This document shows, in pieces, positions 15,329-22,284 of a DNA stretch of 22,284 bases (position 1 is its first letter; every line of letters starts with the position of its first letter). A program made the translations under genes and the position numbers. The DNA lies in assembly GCA_039105265.1 (NCBI GenBank), contig JAPFFF010000460.1:1-22284 (forward strand), read 5' to 3'. Source of the DNA: Tritrichomonas musculus. Its lineage: Eukaryota; Parabasalia; Tritrichomonadida; Tritrichomonadidae. A model generated the notes under the pieces. The model was not told the origin of the DNA. It was given only the letters and a program-made list of their open reading frames with translations, and did no database searches.

Positions 15329-17761
15329 ATGGGTTTGAGTACTTCTAAACCAATATGCAATATCAAAATATCATATGCTGATTGTCCAATTACACCACAG
15401 CAGAAGAAGTGCCTCCAAATTTCTTTTTCATCATTTGTTACAAATCACTTGACCAATCCTAAGGAGCAAAGTGAACAAATACTAAAAATATGTAATCACC
15501 CCTTTTTATTTAAAGATCTCCAGAACCAAAAAGCAATCATTCTTGATTATACCACTGATTTTAAATCATCAGGCAAAATGATAATTTTGGATAAATTACT
15601 ATCAAAACTGAAACAAAAAGAGCAAAAGGTCATAATATTAACAAATATCAACGAAATATTTAAAATAATCAAAAATTATCTCATAAATAAGCATTATCCA
15701 TTCAATGAATTTGACAGTAGTGTTAGAGGCGAAAAAAGGCAAAAAGCAATTGACAAATTTTCTTCTACAAACGGATTTTTTGTTTTTCTCTGTAGTTTTA
15801 TATCAGGCTTAAATGGGATCAATCTGACAAGCGCAGATCATGTGATAATATATGATTGCAATGAGTCAACAGATTGCATTGTTAATAAGTTAAAAAGTAA
15901 CGGAATAGGACAAACAAAAAAAGTTGAAATCATTCGTTTAGTCGCATCACAAAGCTATGAACAAGTAATGATTAATCATATGGATAACAATAAAAATCAT
16001 GAGAAATTTTCTACACAAAATATTGATAAATTTCTTCGTTTGGGAGCCTATTTTGCATTTAAAAAAAGCGACGATATCATTCACAAGGATGATGATGGAG
16101 ATTCGTTTATTTTTAGAAATAAAGAAAGATATGATGCCAATGTTTTAATCGATTTTGATATTGAGTCACCTTTTTTTTGGCAAAAAATCACTCAAATCAA
16201 TGATAATTCATTTTTTAATCCAATTAATAATTCATTTAAAAAGTGTCTGAATTCGCAAATTTATGTTGATAAATCTGAATTGATTTATCATATCAATAAA
16301 ATTCTAAATACTGAACAGAAATGTTTGTGTGTAACAAGACCACGAAGATTTGGTAAAACAATTATAGCCAAAATGCTGAGTGCTTATTACAGCAGAGGAT
16401 GTGATTCGACTGAGTTGTTTGCAGGCTCAAAAGGGAGCAAAACAGATGGATTTTACGATCATTTAAATAAGCATAATGTTATTTACATTGATATACAAAT
16501 GTTTGCTCTCTCACACAATGGAAATCCAGAAGATCTGTTTTCATTTATTCAAACAAAAATTTTGGAAGAAATGAAATTGACTTTTCCTGATATAAAGAAT
16601 GATTCACTCATATATGCAATAGAAGAAACCAAACAAAATTTTATAATAATTATTGATGAATGGGATGTCATATACAAAAGATATAATAATAATGAAGATA
16701 TACAAAACAAATACATCGACTTTTTAGTGCCTTTTACAAAAGGTTCAATTGCTGAAAACCGAATCGAACTCGTTTATATGACAGGAATATTGCCAATCAA
16801 AAAACATAATAATAATTCATCATTGAATGCTTTTGTTGAATGCACAATGTTAAATCCAGTTTTCATGGCGCCTTATACTGGTTTTACAGATGAAGAGGTG
16901 AGAGATATTTGCGAAAAAAATAATTTCGATTTCAACGAAATGGAAGAAATGTATAATGGATATATTTTAGGCCAACTTCGTATATATAATCCAAAATCAG
17001 TAGTAGATACAATTATTTCCAGAAGAATCGGAAATTACTGGGCAAGAACGGGCTCATTTGAATCACTAAAATATTACATCGACATGAATTTTGATCAATT
17101 AAGAGATTCAATAATAGAAATGCTCGCTGAAAAAAGAATTATGATTGATGCTAGTTCTTTTCAAAATGACTTAAATGAAATTAAAAACAAAAGTGATGTT
17201 TTCACTATTCTTACTCATATTGGATATCTTGCTTATGATGAAAACAAAAGTGAAGTATTCATCCCAAATAAGGAAATAATGGCTGTATTTTACAGCACTA
17301 TTAAAGAATGTAATTGGAATGTTATTTCAGATGCAATTAAACAATCAGATGAACTTTTGAACGCTACACTTAGTATGAATGAAAACAAAGTAGGTGAAAT
17401 AATTGGAAAAGTTCACTATGAATCCACATCTTTGTTAAAATACAATAATGAAAACGCATTAAGCTGTGTCATGACGATTGCATACTACAGTGCAAGAAGG
17501 TTCTATTACATTATTCGTAAATTACCTTCAGGAATTGGCTTTTCAGATTTGGCTTTTATTCCTAGACCTGGAATTAATAAGCCTGCCATTCTTGTTGAGC
17601 TTAAATGGAATAAAGATGCAGAGAGTGCCATCAAACAAATTGAACAAAATAAATACTCAGAGAATTTATCCAATTTCACAAGTAATCTTATTATTGCTGA
17701 AATTAATTATGATAAGAAGGAAAAAAAACATCAATGCACAATTAAAAAATATAAAGAATGA
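15329..17761 (+). CDS. SNF2 helicase C-lobe fused to AAA-ATPase-like and PD-(D/E)XK nuclease domains
   Basis: An intact 810-codon gene with an ATG at 15329. Residues about 18-255 match the second RecA lobe of CHD/ISWI-type SNF2 remodellers: ICNHPF (54-59), SGKMIILDKLLSKL (81-94), YPFNEFDSSVRGEKRQKAID (123-142), GINLTSADHVIIYD (163-176), GIGQTKK (192-198), LRLGAYFAFK (236-245). Motifs V and VI have lost key residues and the whole first lobe (Walker A, DEXH) is absent, so this part should not be an active translocase. Residues about 285-560 are an AAA-ATPase-like domain (Pfam AAA-ATPase_like): Walker A RPRRFGKT (337-344), Walker B FIIIIDEWD (438-446), then YTGFTDEEV and IYNPKSVVD. Residues about 690-785 are a PD-(D/E)XK nuclease (PDDEXK_9-like) with Asp740 and Glu757-Leu-Lys759, followed by the QIEQNKYSE helix. 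The ATPase-nuclease pair is chiefly bacterial. N-terminal MGLSTSK fits a myristoylation signal. No neighbour suggests a partner. Confidence 0.9.
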   Translation: MGLSTSKPICNIKISYADCPITPQQKKCLQISFSSFVTNHLTNPKEQSEQILKICNHPFLFKDLQNQKAIILDYTTDFKSSGKMIILDKLLSKLKQKEQKVIILTNINEIFKIIKNYLINKHYPFNEFDSSVRGEKRQKAIDKFSSTNGFFVFLCSFISGLNGINLTSADHVIIYDCNESTDCIVNKLKSNGIGQTKKVEIIRLVASQSYEQVMINHMDNNKNHEKFSTQNIDKFLRLGAYFAFKKSDDIIHKDDDGDSFIFRNKERYDANVLIDFDIESPFFWQKITQINDNSFFNPINNSFKKCLNSQIYVDKSELIYHINKILNTEQKCLCVTRPRRFGKTIIAKMLSAYYSRGCDSTELFAGSKGSKTDGFYDHLNKHNVIYIDIQMFALSHNGNPEDLFSFIQTKILEEMKLTFPDIKNDSLIYAIEETKQNFIIIIDEWDVIYKRYNNNEDIQNKYIDFLVPFTKGSIAENRIELVYMTGILPIKKHNNNSSLNAFVECTMLNPVFMAPYTGFTDEEVRDICEKNNFDFNEMEEMYNGYILGQLRIYNPKSVVDTIISRRIGNYWARTGSFESLKYYIDMNFDQLRDSIIEMLAEKRIMIDASSFQNDLNEIKNKSDVFTILTHIGYLAYDENKSEVFIPNKEIMAVFYSTIKECNWNVISDAIKQSDELLNATLSMNENKVGEIIGKVHYESTSLLKYNNENALSCVMTIAYYSARRFYYIIRKLPSGIGFSDLAFIPRPGINKPAILVELKWNKDAESAIKQIEQNKYSENLSNFTSNLIIAEINYDKKEKKHQCTIKKYKE

Positions 17762-17786
17762 TTTATTATGATAGGCTATTATAGCT

Positions 17787-17954
17787 AGTAATCTTACAAG
17801 GCAACACTTTTTATATAAAAATCAAAAAATTGTAATCATACGTTTTTATATCATTGTAAGATTACTTGTGAAATTGGATAAATTCTAATTATGATCACAA
17901 GTAATCTTAGTAATCTTATTATTACAAGGCAAAATCATACGTTTTTATATCATT
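17787..17954. repeat. Inverted and direct repeat cluster downstream of the fusion gene
   Basis: TAAGATTACTTGTGA at 17857-17871 is perfectly inverted at 17895-17909, giving a 15-bp stem with a 23-base loop. GTAATCTTACAA at 17788-17799 is inverted at 17854-17865. AATCATACGTTTTTATATCA occurs at 17835 and again at 17933, and TTACAAGGCAA at 17794 and 17923, as direct repeats. The cluster could be a partial duplication of a short unit or the end of a small mobile element. Confidence 0.65.
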
Positions 17955-18143
17955 TTTATTTCCAAAATTGTAATCATAATTAGATTTTTTGGCTTTTGCT
18001 AATTGGAGTTGTTCATTTAAACAATTTGAATAGAAAAATGTTGTAATATGGTTTAAATCTTTATTTTTGAAAAAAATTATTTTTCTCGAAATTTTTTTTT
18101 TATTTTTTTCAATGATTATTCCTGATAACAAATAATATTTCAT
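17922..18143 (-). CDS. Doubtful small ORF (73 codons)
   Basis: The frame begins with ATG at 18143 and ends inside the repeat cluster (NDIKTYDFAL-stop). Its composition is rich in K, N, I and F, as AT-rich noise is, although the stretch NCLNEQLQLAKAKK looks more protein-like. The coding of its last residues (NDIKTYD) recurs about 100 bp further on in the duplicated module, suggesting that the 3' end of a once longer gene was duplicated. I recognise no family. Confidence 0.2.
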   Translation of the reverse strand: MKYYLLSGIIIEKNKKKISRKIIFFKNKDLNHITTFFYSNCLNEQLQLAKAKKSNYDYNFGNKNDIKTYDFAL

Positions 18144-18752
18144 GATTTTCTCAATTAATTTAAATTATTTATAGAATATTCTCTTAAATATCATAATAAA
18201 AAATAAATTTTTATCAGAATATTTCTTTTTTTAATTCAATAATTATATATCTAACTCAAGGAAATTAACATTATATTTTTGAACTTTTAATAGTTTTTTT
18301 CAAATTTCAATGTTCATACAAATTTTTTAAATCATCTCACAAAATTGAATTTAATATTCTCTCAACTATCTCCATGTTGTAATTTTTTTTTATTATATGA
18401 CTGGTTTTCTTGAATCATTCTCATTAATTTCACAATTACTATAGATGCTTAAACTATATAATAATATTTTTACATTTCAAAGCTAAAATTTTTAATTACA
18501 ACAGTTAACCTGAATTTTTCTCAGACATCATTCTTCATTAGAAAATTGAGAGGATTATTTGGGCATTTTTTATTTTTTTTTACATTTTGCCCAGTATTTA
18601 TCTAGTTACAATTTTGTTATTTAAGTTATTTGAAATCGTTTAAAACAGAGAAAGTCTTTTTTTAGTTTTTAAATTACATAAAACTTTCATTTAGAATCAA
18701 AATCTTTTTTATAGAAAAAGTTTATTTAAAATTATTAAAATTTTAATCACAA

Positions 18753-18757
18753 TCACT
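18753..18757 (+). promoter_or_regulatory. Candidate initiator (Inr) of the small zinc-binding protein gene
   Basis: TCACT fits the trichomonad initiator pattern TCA-Y-W. With the A at 18755 as +1, the leader to the ATG at 18776 would be about 21 bases, the short length normal in trichomonads. The motif is brief and could occur by chance. Confidence 0.35.
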
Positions 18758-18775
18758 TCATTTTTTATTAATATA

Positions 18776-18946
18776 ATGGGAAATTATTGCAGTGTACCAG
18801 GATGTACTAATGAGGCCAATACTCAGTGTATTGATTGCGGTGAATATATATGCACTAAGCATTGTTTTGCAGGATATTGTAAAAAATGTTATGAAAAACA
18901 TGGAGGAGATCAAAGAAATACGAGCGAAGTATGTCACATATGCTGA
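18776..18946 (+). CDS. 56-residue cysteine-rich putative zinc-binding protein
   Basis: ATG at 18776, TGA at 18944-18946. The protein has 11 Cys and 3 His in 56 residues. The spacing from residue 5 is C-x4-C-x7-C-x2-C-x4-C-x2-H-C-x4-C-x2-C-x3-H, then a C-terminal CHIC. The central CIDCGEYICTKH resembles B-box and AN1 zinc fingers, but the full pattern matches neither exactly. It begins MGNYCS: a glycine at 2 and serine at 6 fit N-myristoylation, and the neighbouring cysteine could be palmitoylated, so membrane anchoring is possible (inference). A candidate initiator lies 21 bases upstream and TAAA lies 8 bases past the stop. The Cys/His pattern is unlikely by chance in AT-rich spacer, which argues for a real gene despite its size. 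Confidence 0.6.
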   Translation: MGNYCSVPGCTNEANTQCIDCGEYICTKHCFAGYCKKCYEKHGGDQRNTSEVCHIC

Positions 18947-20639
18947 CAATTATGTTAAATTTGATATATTTTCTTCATAAATAAAATATTTATAATTTAA
19001 TTTATTAGTTTTTTCATTTCTTTATATGGCTATTAATAAATGTTTCAAATTTAAAATTATAATTTTGAAAATAAAATGACTTTTATTTACAGATTGTAAA
19101 AGTTGAATATTAAACTTTTAGTGGCCAATATAATATAAACCAATTTCAAAAATAAAATTAGCAATGAACAAAATTTTTCACATAATAAAAAACAAGATTT
19201 TGAAGATAAAAGAAAAGAAGGCGAAAATGACCAAAGAAATTTGTAAATTAATTCGAAACAATTCATTTGAAGAGTTCAATTAGATTTATCCAGACATAAA
19301 TATTTTGTTAGAAAATAAAATGACCTATATAGAGGTATTCATGTGAAGTGAAAACTCGTTATTTGATTTTTTTATTTTTACTTTAATTGAATGAATATTT
19401 TATCTTATGAAAAAAATATTAAGATTATTTACTTCTATATATCCAATACTGACATTTGCCATAATTGGTTTTAATGGATGTTGAGAATTTAAAAACAATT
19501 TAAAAAATAATGTTTCGTCTATATCTCGAGTCAAATAAAATATTTATGAATTACAAATCAATAATAATATTTTTTATTTTATTTATAAAATATATTATCT
19601 GTTGCATTTCCAAATTATTAGCCATATATAAATTTAAATGCAAATTTACATTAAAAAATTAAGAAAATAACTTATTTCTCAATTGATTTACGAAATAATT
19701 ATATAATAATTGTACAATATAATAATAATAAATATTTAAATAAATTTTATTATGTAAATAAGTTACTTTATACTCTCATTTTAAAGAAAAATGTAATTTT
19801 ATATTTTGCATTATTTTGAATTATTTTTCATCGTATTTTGGTACGTTATTATTTTTTAGTGACGTGAGATGATTATTTTCGGTGAAGTGAAGTTAATAGT
19901 GAAGTGATTCTTGAAAAATATAAATTTCCTCATCTTCTTAAAAATATCATTAAAAATATTTTTTATAAAGTAAAATTATTATGTAATATATTATAAAAAT
20001 ATCTATAATATTTAATATATTGAAATCCAAAAAATAATCACAATACAAAGCAACATATTTTTTTAGAATTTCAATTAAAAATCATCGTTTTATTGAATTT
20101 TTCATTTTTTTTTTTGTTAATTTATCTATTTAATATATAATGTAAAACTTAAATATAAAGTATAAATAGTATATAAAATATAATATATATTATATATATA
20201 AAATAAAATAATGTTATAATAAAAATACCACTAGGATAAAAAATGTTTATTATTTCAATATATAAAATATAATAACTGAAAAAGTTAAAAATTTATAAAA
20301 AATAAAAAAAAATATAAACAAGTGTATCTCTAGAAAATAAATATTTTATAAACATAAAAGTATTAATAAGTTATCAATATATATATACTATAATAATTAA
20401 TAAAATAGAATTATATATATATTTATATTTAATCAATTTTTATATAAAAAAAATTATATAGCCTCTCAATTATAAAACGATTCTTATTCAGAAAAATAAA
20501 AATAGAAATATCTCAAAAATAGGAGTATAAAATTCTTATCCATTAAAGCACATTCTTAGTTTCAAAATAAAAATAAAGAAAATATGATCAAAATTACAAT
20601 ATTTCGTCAATTTCTCTACATGAATACCTCTACCTATAT
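18947..20639. other. Long AT-rich intergenic region
   Basis: The only coding trace is the ankyrin-family scrap at 19190-19345. Around 19860-19910 there is an odd G-richer patch with repeated GTGAAGTGA. From about 20140 to 20460 the DNA is nearly pure A/T with TA runs (for example TATATATTATATATATAAAA near 20185). No other gene is visible. Confidence 0.5.
19190..19345 (+). pseudogene. Scrap of a DUF3447/ankyrin-family gene
   Basis: In one frame 19196-19231 reads DFEDKRKEGEND. In the next frame the DNA then reads EICKLIRNNSFEEFN, a stop, and INILLENKMTYIE. These correspond in order to the block HKGENDSYICSLIRNDSVKEF and FLIENNPTLIE in the chimeric gene at 7801-11139. At least one frameshift and one stop separate the pieces, and nothing recognisable continues on either side. 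It is an old remnant. Confidence 0.65.
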
Positions 20640-22076
20640 TTACAAATTTTTAATATTGAATATGACAGGAATCATTACAATTATTGGTGAATTCTCATCA
20701 AACATCTCCTTGCTAATCTTTTTTAATTTAGAATTTTCAGGTATTTCCACAATTTGAAGATAGTAGAACCTAGAAAACACACAATCTTTTATAAAAACAC
20801 TTGGAGGAATGATTATTTGATTCAAAGACGAATTTTCAAATGCACCAAATCCAATTATTTTCAAATTAGAATCTTCTTTAAAATCAACAGAAACTAAATT
20901 ATAACAATTACAAAAAGCAAATTTATGAATTCTTGTAACTTATGAAGGAATCAATATTCTATTTATTGGAGTTTCATAAAAATCATTACAGCCAATTGAT
21001 TATAATTGAGAATCATCTGGAAAGTCAACTCTAATAAGAAAATTACAAAAATTAAAAGCATTATTTCCAATAATTAAAACTGAAGAAGGAAAAGTGAAAT
21101 CATATAAATGAGTACAACTGAATGCATCTGAATTAATTATTGATAGTTGAGAATTTTCTTCAAAATTCACTTTTGTAAGTTGTTTACAAAATTCAAATGA
21201 ACATTCTTCAATATATTTTATAAATGAAGGAATAGTTATTGAATTTATATTTTGAGGAGCAAAATAAAGAACACTTTTATTATTGTTTTTTTTTACCAAT
21301 AATCATTTTATTATCACATTTTTAGACATATTCATTTTCAGGTGAGATGTTCACATCATTAAGATTAAAGGTTCTAGACAGCAAACATTTCTTGGAATTG
21401 TTAAAGTTTCAATACCTGAACAGGCAAAAGTACTTTCACATATTTTTTGTAGATTTGAATTTTTAAATGAAATAGTTTTGAGGTCTCTACATAATTCAAA
21501 AGCACTTATATCAATGAAAACAACATTGTCAGGAATTTCAATACTTTTAAATGCAGTACTTCGAAAAGCACTTGCACCAATTATTTGCAATTGAGGATTA
21601 TCTTCAAATTCAATTTTTGTAAGTCTAGTACATTCACAAAAAGCACCTTCAAAAATCTGAATGACACTTGATGGAATTACAATACTAGTGATAATTGTTT
21701 GATGAAATGCATAAGAGCCGATTATCATTAATTTCGAATGTGGCTCAAAATCAACTTTCTCAAGAGAATAACAGGAATCGAATACTTTCGAACTAATTGT
21801 TTCAACACTTGATGGAATTACAATGGTATTAAAATGGCAATGATCAAAAGCATGCTCGTTAATTATTTTCAAATTTGATTTCTTTTGAAAAATAACTTTT
21901 TGAAAACAATGATAATGATATTGAAAACTATTGATTGTTGTAATATTTGAAGGAATAATAATTGCTTTTCCTACAAACACTTCAATATAATCATTGAAAA
22001 GTGATTGAATTCTATTCAAATTGATTTTCTTTTGAAATTGATATGATAGATATAACAAGAAGCAAAAATCTATCAT
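20640..22076 (-). pseudogene. Decayed BspA-type LRR gene of the long-unit subfamily
   Basis: Three collinear minus-strand frames (22076-21351, 21299-21000 and onward to 20640) make up one gene, with an ATG at 22074-22076. The LRRs alternate short units with longer ones (KIEFEDNPQLQIIGASAFRS; IEIPDNVVFIDISAFELC), a different subfamily from the IPSSVTSIG arrays elsewhere in the window. Near 21300-21350 the family's inter-block segment survives as NISPENEYV, then in part DNKMIIGK, then NINSITIPSFIKYIEE. Lesions are about five: frame changes near 21375 and at the A-run near 21290, and TAA stops replacing sense codons near 21338, at 21000-21002 and about 20940 (IPS-stop-VTRI). The rest is well preserved, so inactivation is moderately recent. 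No signal peptide or membrane segment is evident. Confidence 0.8.
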
Positions 22077-22284
22077 ATTCAGAATTGCTTGAATATTGAA
22101 TTGATTTAATTGCTTTTTCCTAATAAATGAAGTTGATAAAGAATGAATTAAGAAGATACCCCGATCTCGCTTAAAATGGATAAAGTTCGTTATTAATTAT
22201 TCGTTATTTTTATTCGTTATTTTTTTTTCAATGAAATTGAATGTAAAAATAACGAGTTAAAAATAACGAACAAAATAAAAATTG
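22077..22284. other. Flank with a strong inverted repeat
   Basis: About 120 bp of spacer, then the hairpin at 22200-22270. The frame of the LRR pseudogene stays open upstream to about 22195 but has no further ATG. No gene is visible to the window edge. Confidence 0.4.
22200..22270. repeat. Inverted repeat with 25-bp arms built of TTCGTTATTTTT
   Basis: The left arm (22200-22225) holds TTCGTTATTTTT twice. The right arm (22245-22270) holds its inverse complement twice, with about two mismatches overall. The centre TTCAATGAAATTGAA is itself palindromic, so the whole 71 bp can fold into one hairpin. A further TTCGTTATTAAT lies just outside at about 22186. Confidence 0.7.

Larger units (their letters stand above)
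17762..18775. other. Spacer with a repeated module and one doubtful short frame
   Basis: 17787-17954 holds inverted and direct repeats, described separately. 17922-18143 is a doubtful minus-strand frame. From 18144 to 18752 I see only AT-rich spacer. Confidence 0.45.

Noticed and set aside
18792-18980. 62-codon plus-strand frame and 63-codon minus-strand frame over the zinc-protein locus
   Set aside because: Both overlap the 18776-18946 frame, whose Cys/His spacing, initiator and poly(A) signal make it the better candidate.
20140-20460. Possible replication origin or centromere-like AT tract
   Set aside because: The tract is nearly pure A/T with TA runs but has no defined repeat or motif. 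Such DNA is common across the spacer regions here.

Overview
The window reads as nuclear DNA of a trichomonad (parabasalid protist), most likely a Tritrichomonas-like species. Four things point there: BspA-type leucine-rich repeats (the IPSSVTSIG-x2-AF-x2-C unit), ankyrin-associated DUF3447-type N-termini, almost no spliced structure, and stop codons that overlap or closely precede TAAA poly(A) signals. The very high A+T outside genes suggests Tritrichomonas more than Trichomonas vaginalis, but the species is inference. There are no operons and no pathway. The window is a set of expanding and decaying multigene-family members separated by AT-rich spacer.

Layout, left to right. 1-391 holds the 3' end of an unrecognised gene of more balanced base composition. 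472-1185 (-) is a collapsed BspA-LRR copy carrying a small terminal-inverted-repeat insert. 1334-1517 is a second inverted-repeat element with a GC-rich hairpin core. 1873-4527 (-) is an intact BTB-like / coiled-coil / BspA-LRR gene. 5081-6025 (-) is a start-less LRR paralogue of it. 6117-7711 (-) is a multiply broken membrane lipase (GHSISG motif) with a 50-nt homopolymer inside it. 7801-11139 (+) is an intact chimera of an ankyrin-family N-terminus and about 28 BspA repeats. 11440-12416 (+) is an ankyrin pseudogene split by a 25-bp minisatellite. 12811-14244 (-) is a highly homogenised BspA-LRR array with no start codon. 15329-17761 (+) is an intact 810-codon gene. 18776-18946 (+) is a 56-residue cysteine-rich protein. 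19190-19345 (+) is another ankyrin-family scrap. 20640-22076 (-) is a decayed BspA gene of a different LRR subfamily.

The most unusual item is the 15329-17761 gene. It joins a CHD/ISWI-like SNF2 helicase C-lobe with eroded motifs V and VI to a bacterial-type AAA-ATPase-like domain with intact Walker motifs and a PD-(D/E)XK nuclease domain with intact catalytic residues. It also carries an N-terminal myristoylation-like sequence. It looks like a eukaryotic chromatin-remodeller fragment fused to a laterally acquired ATPase-nuclease.

Taken together the window shows birth and death of surface/LRR, ankyrin and lipase families: three long intact genes against six or more remnants, with domain shuffling between families and recent repeat homogenisation.
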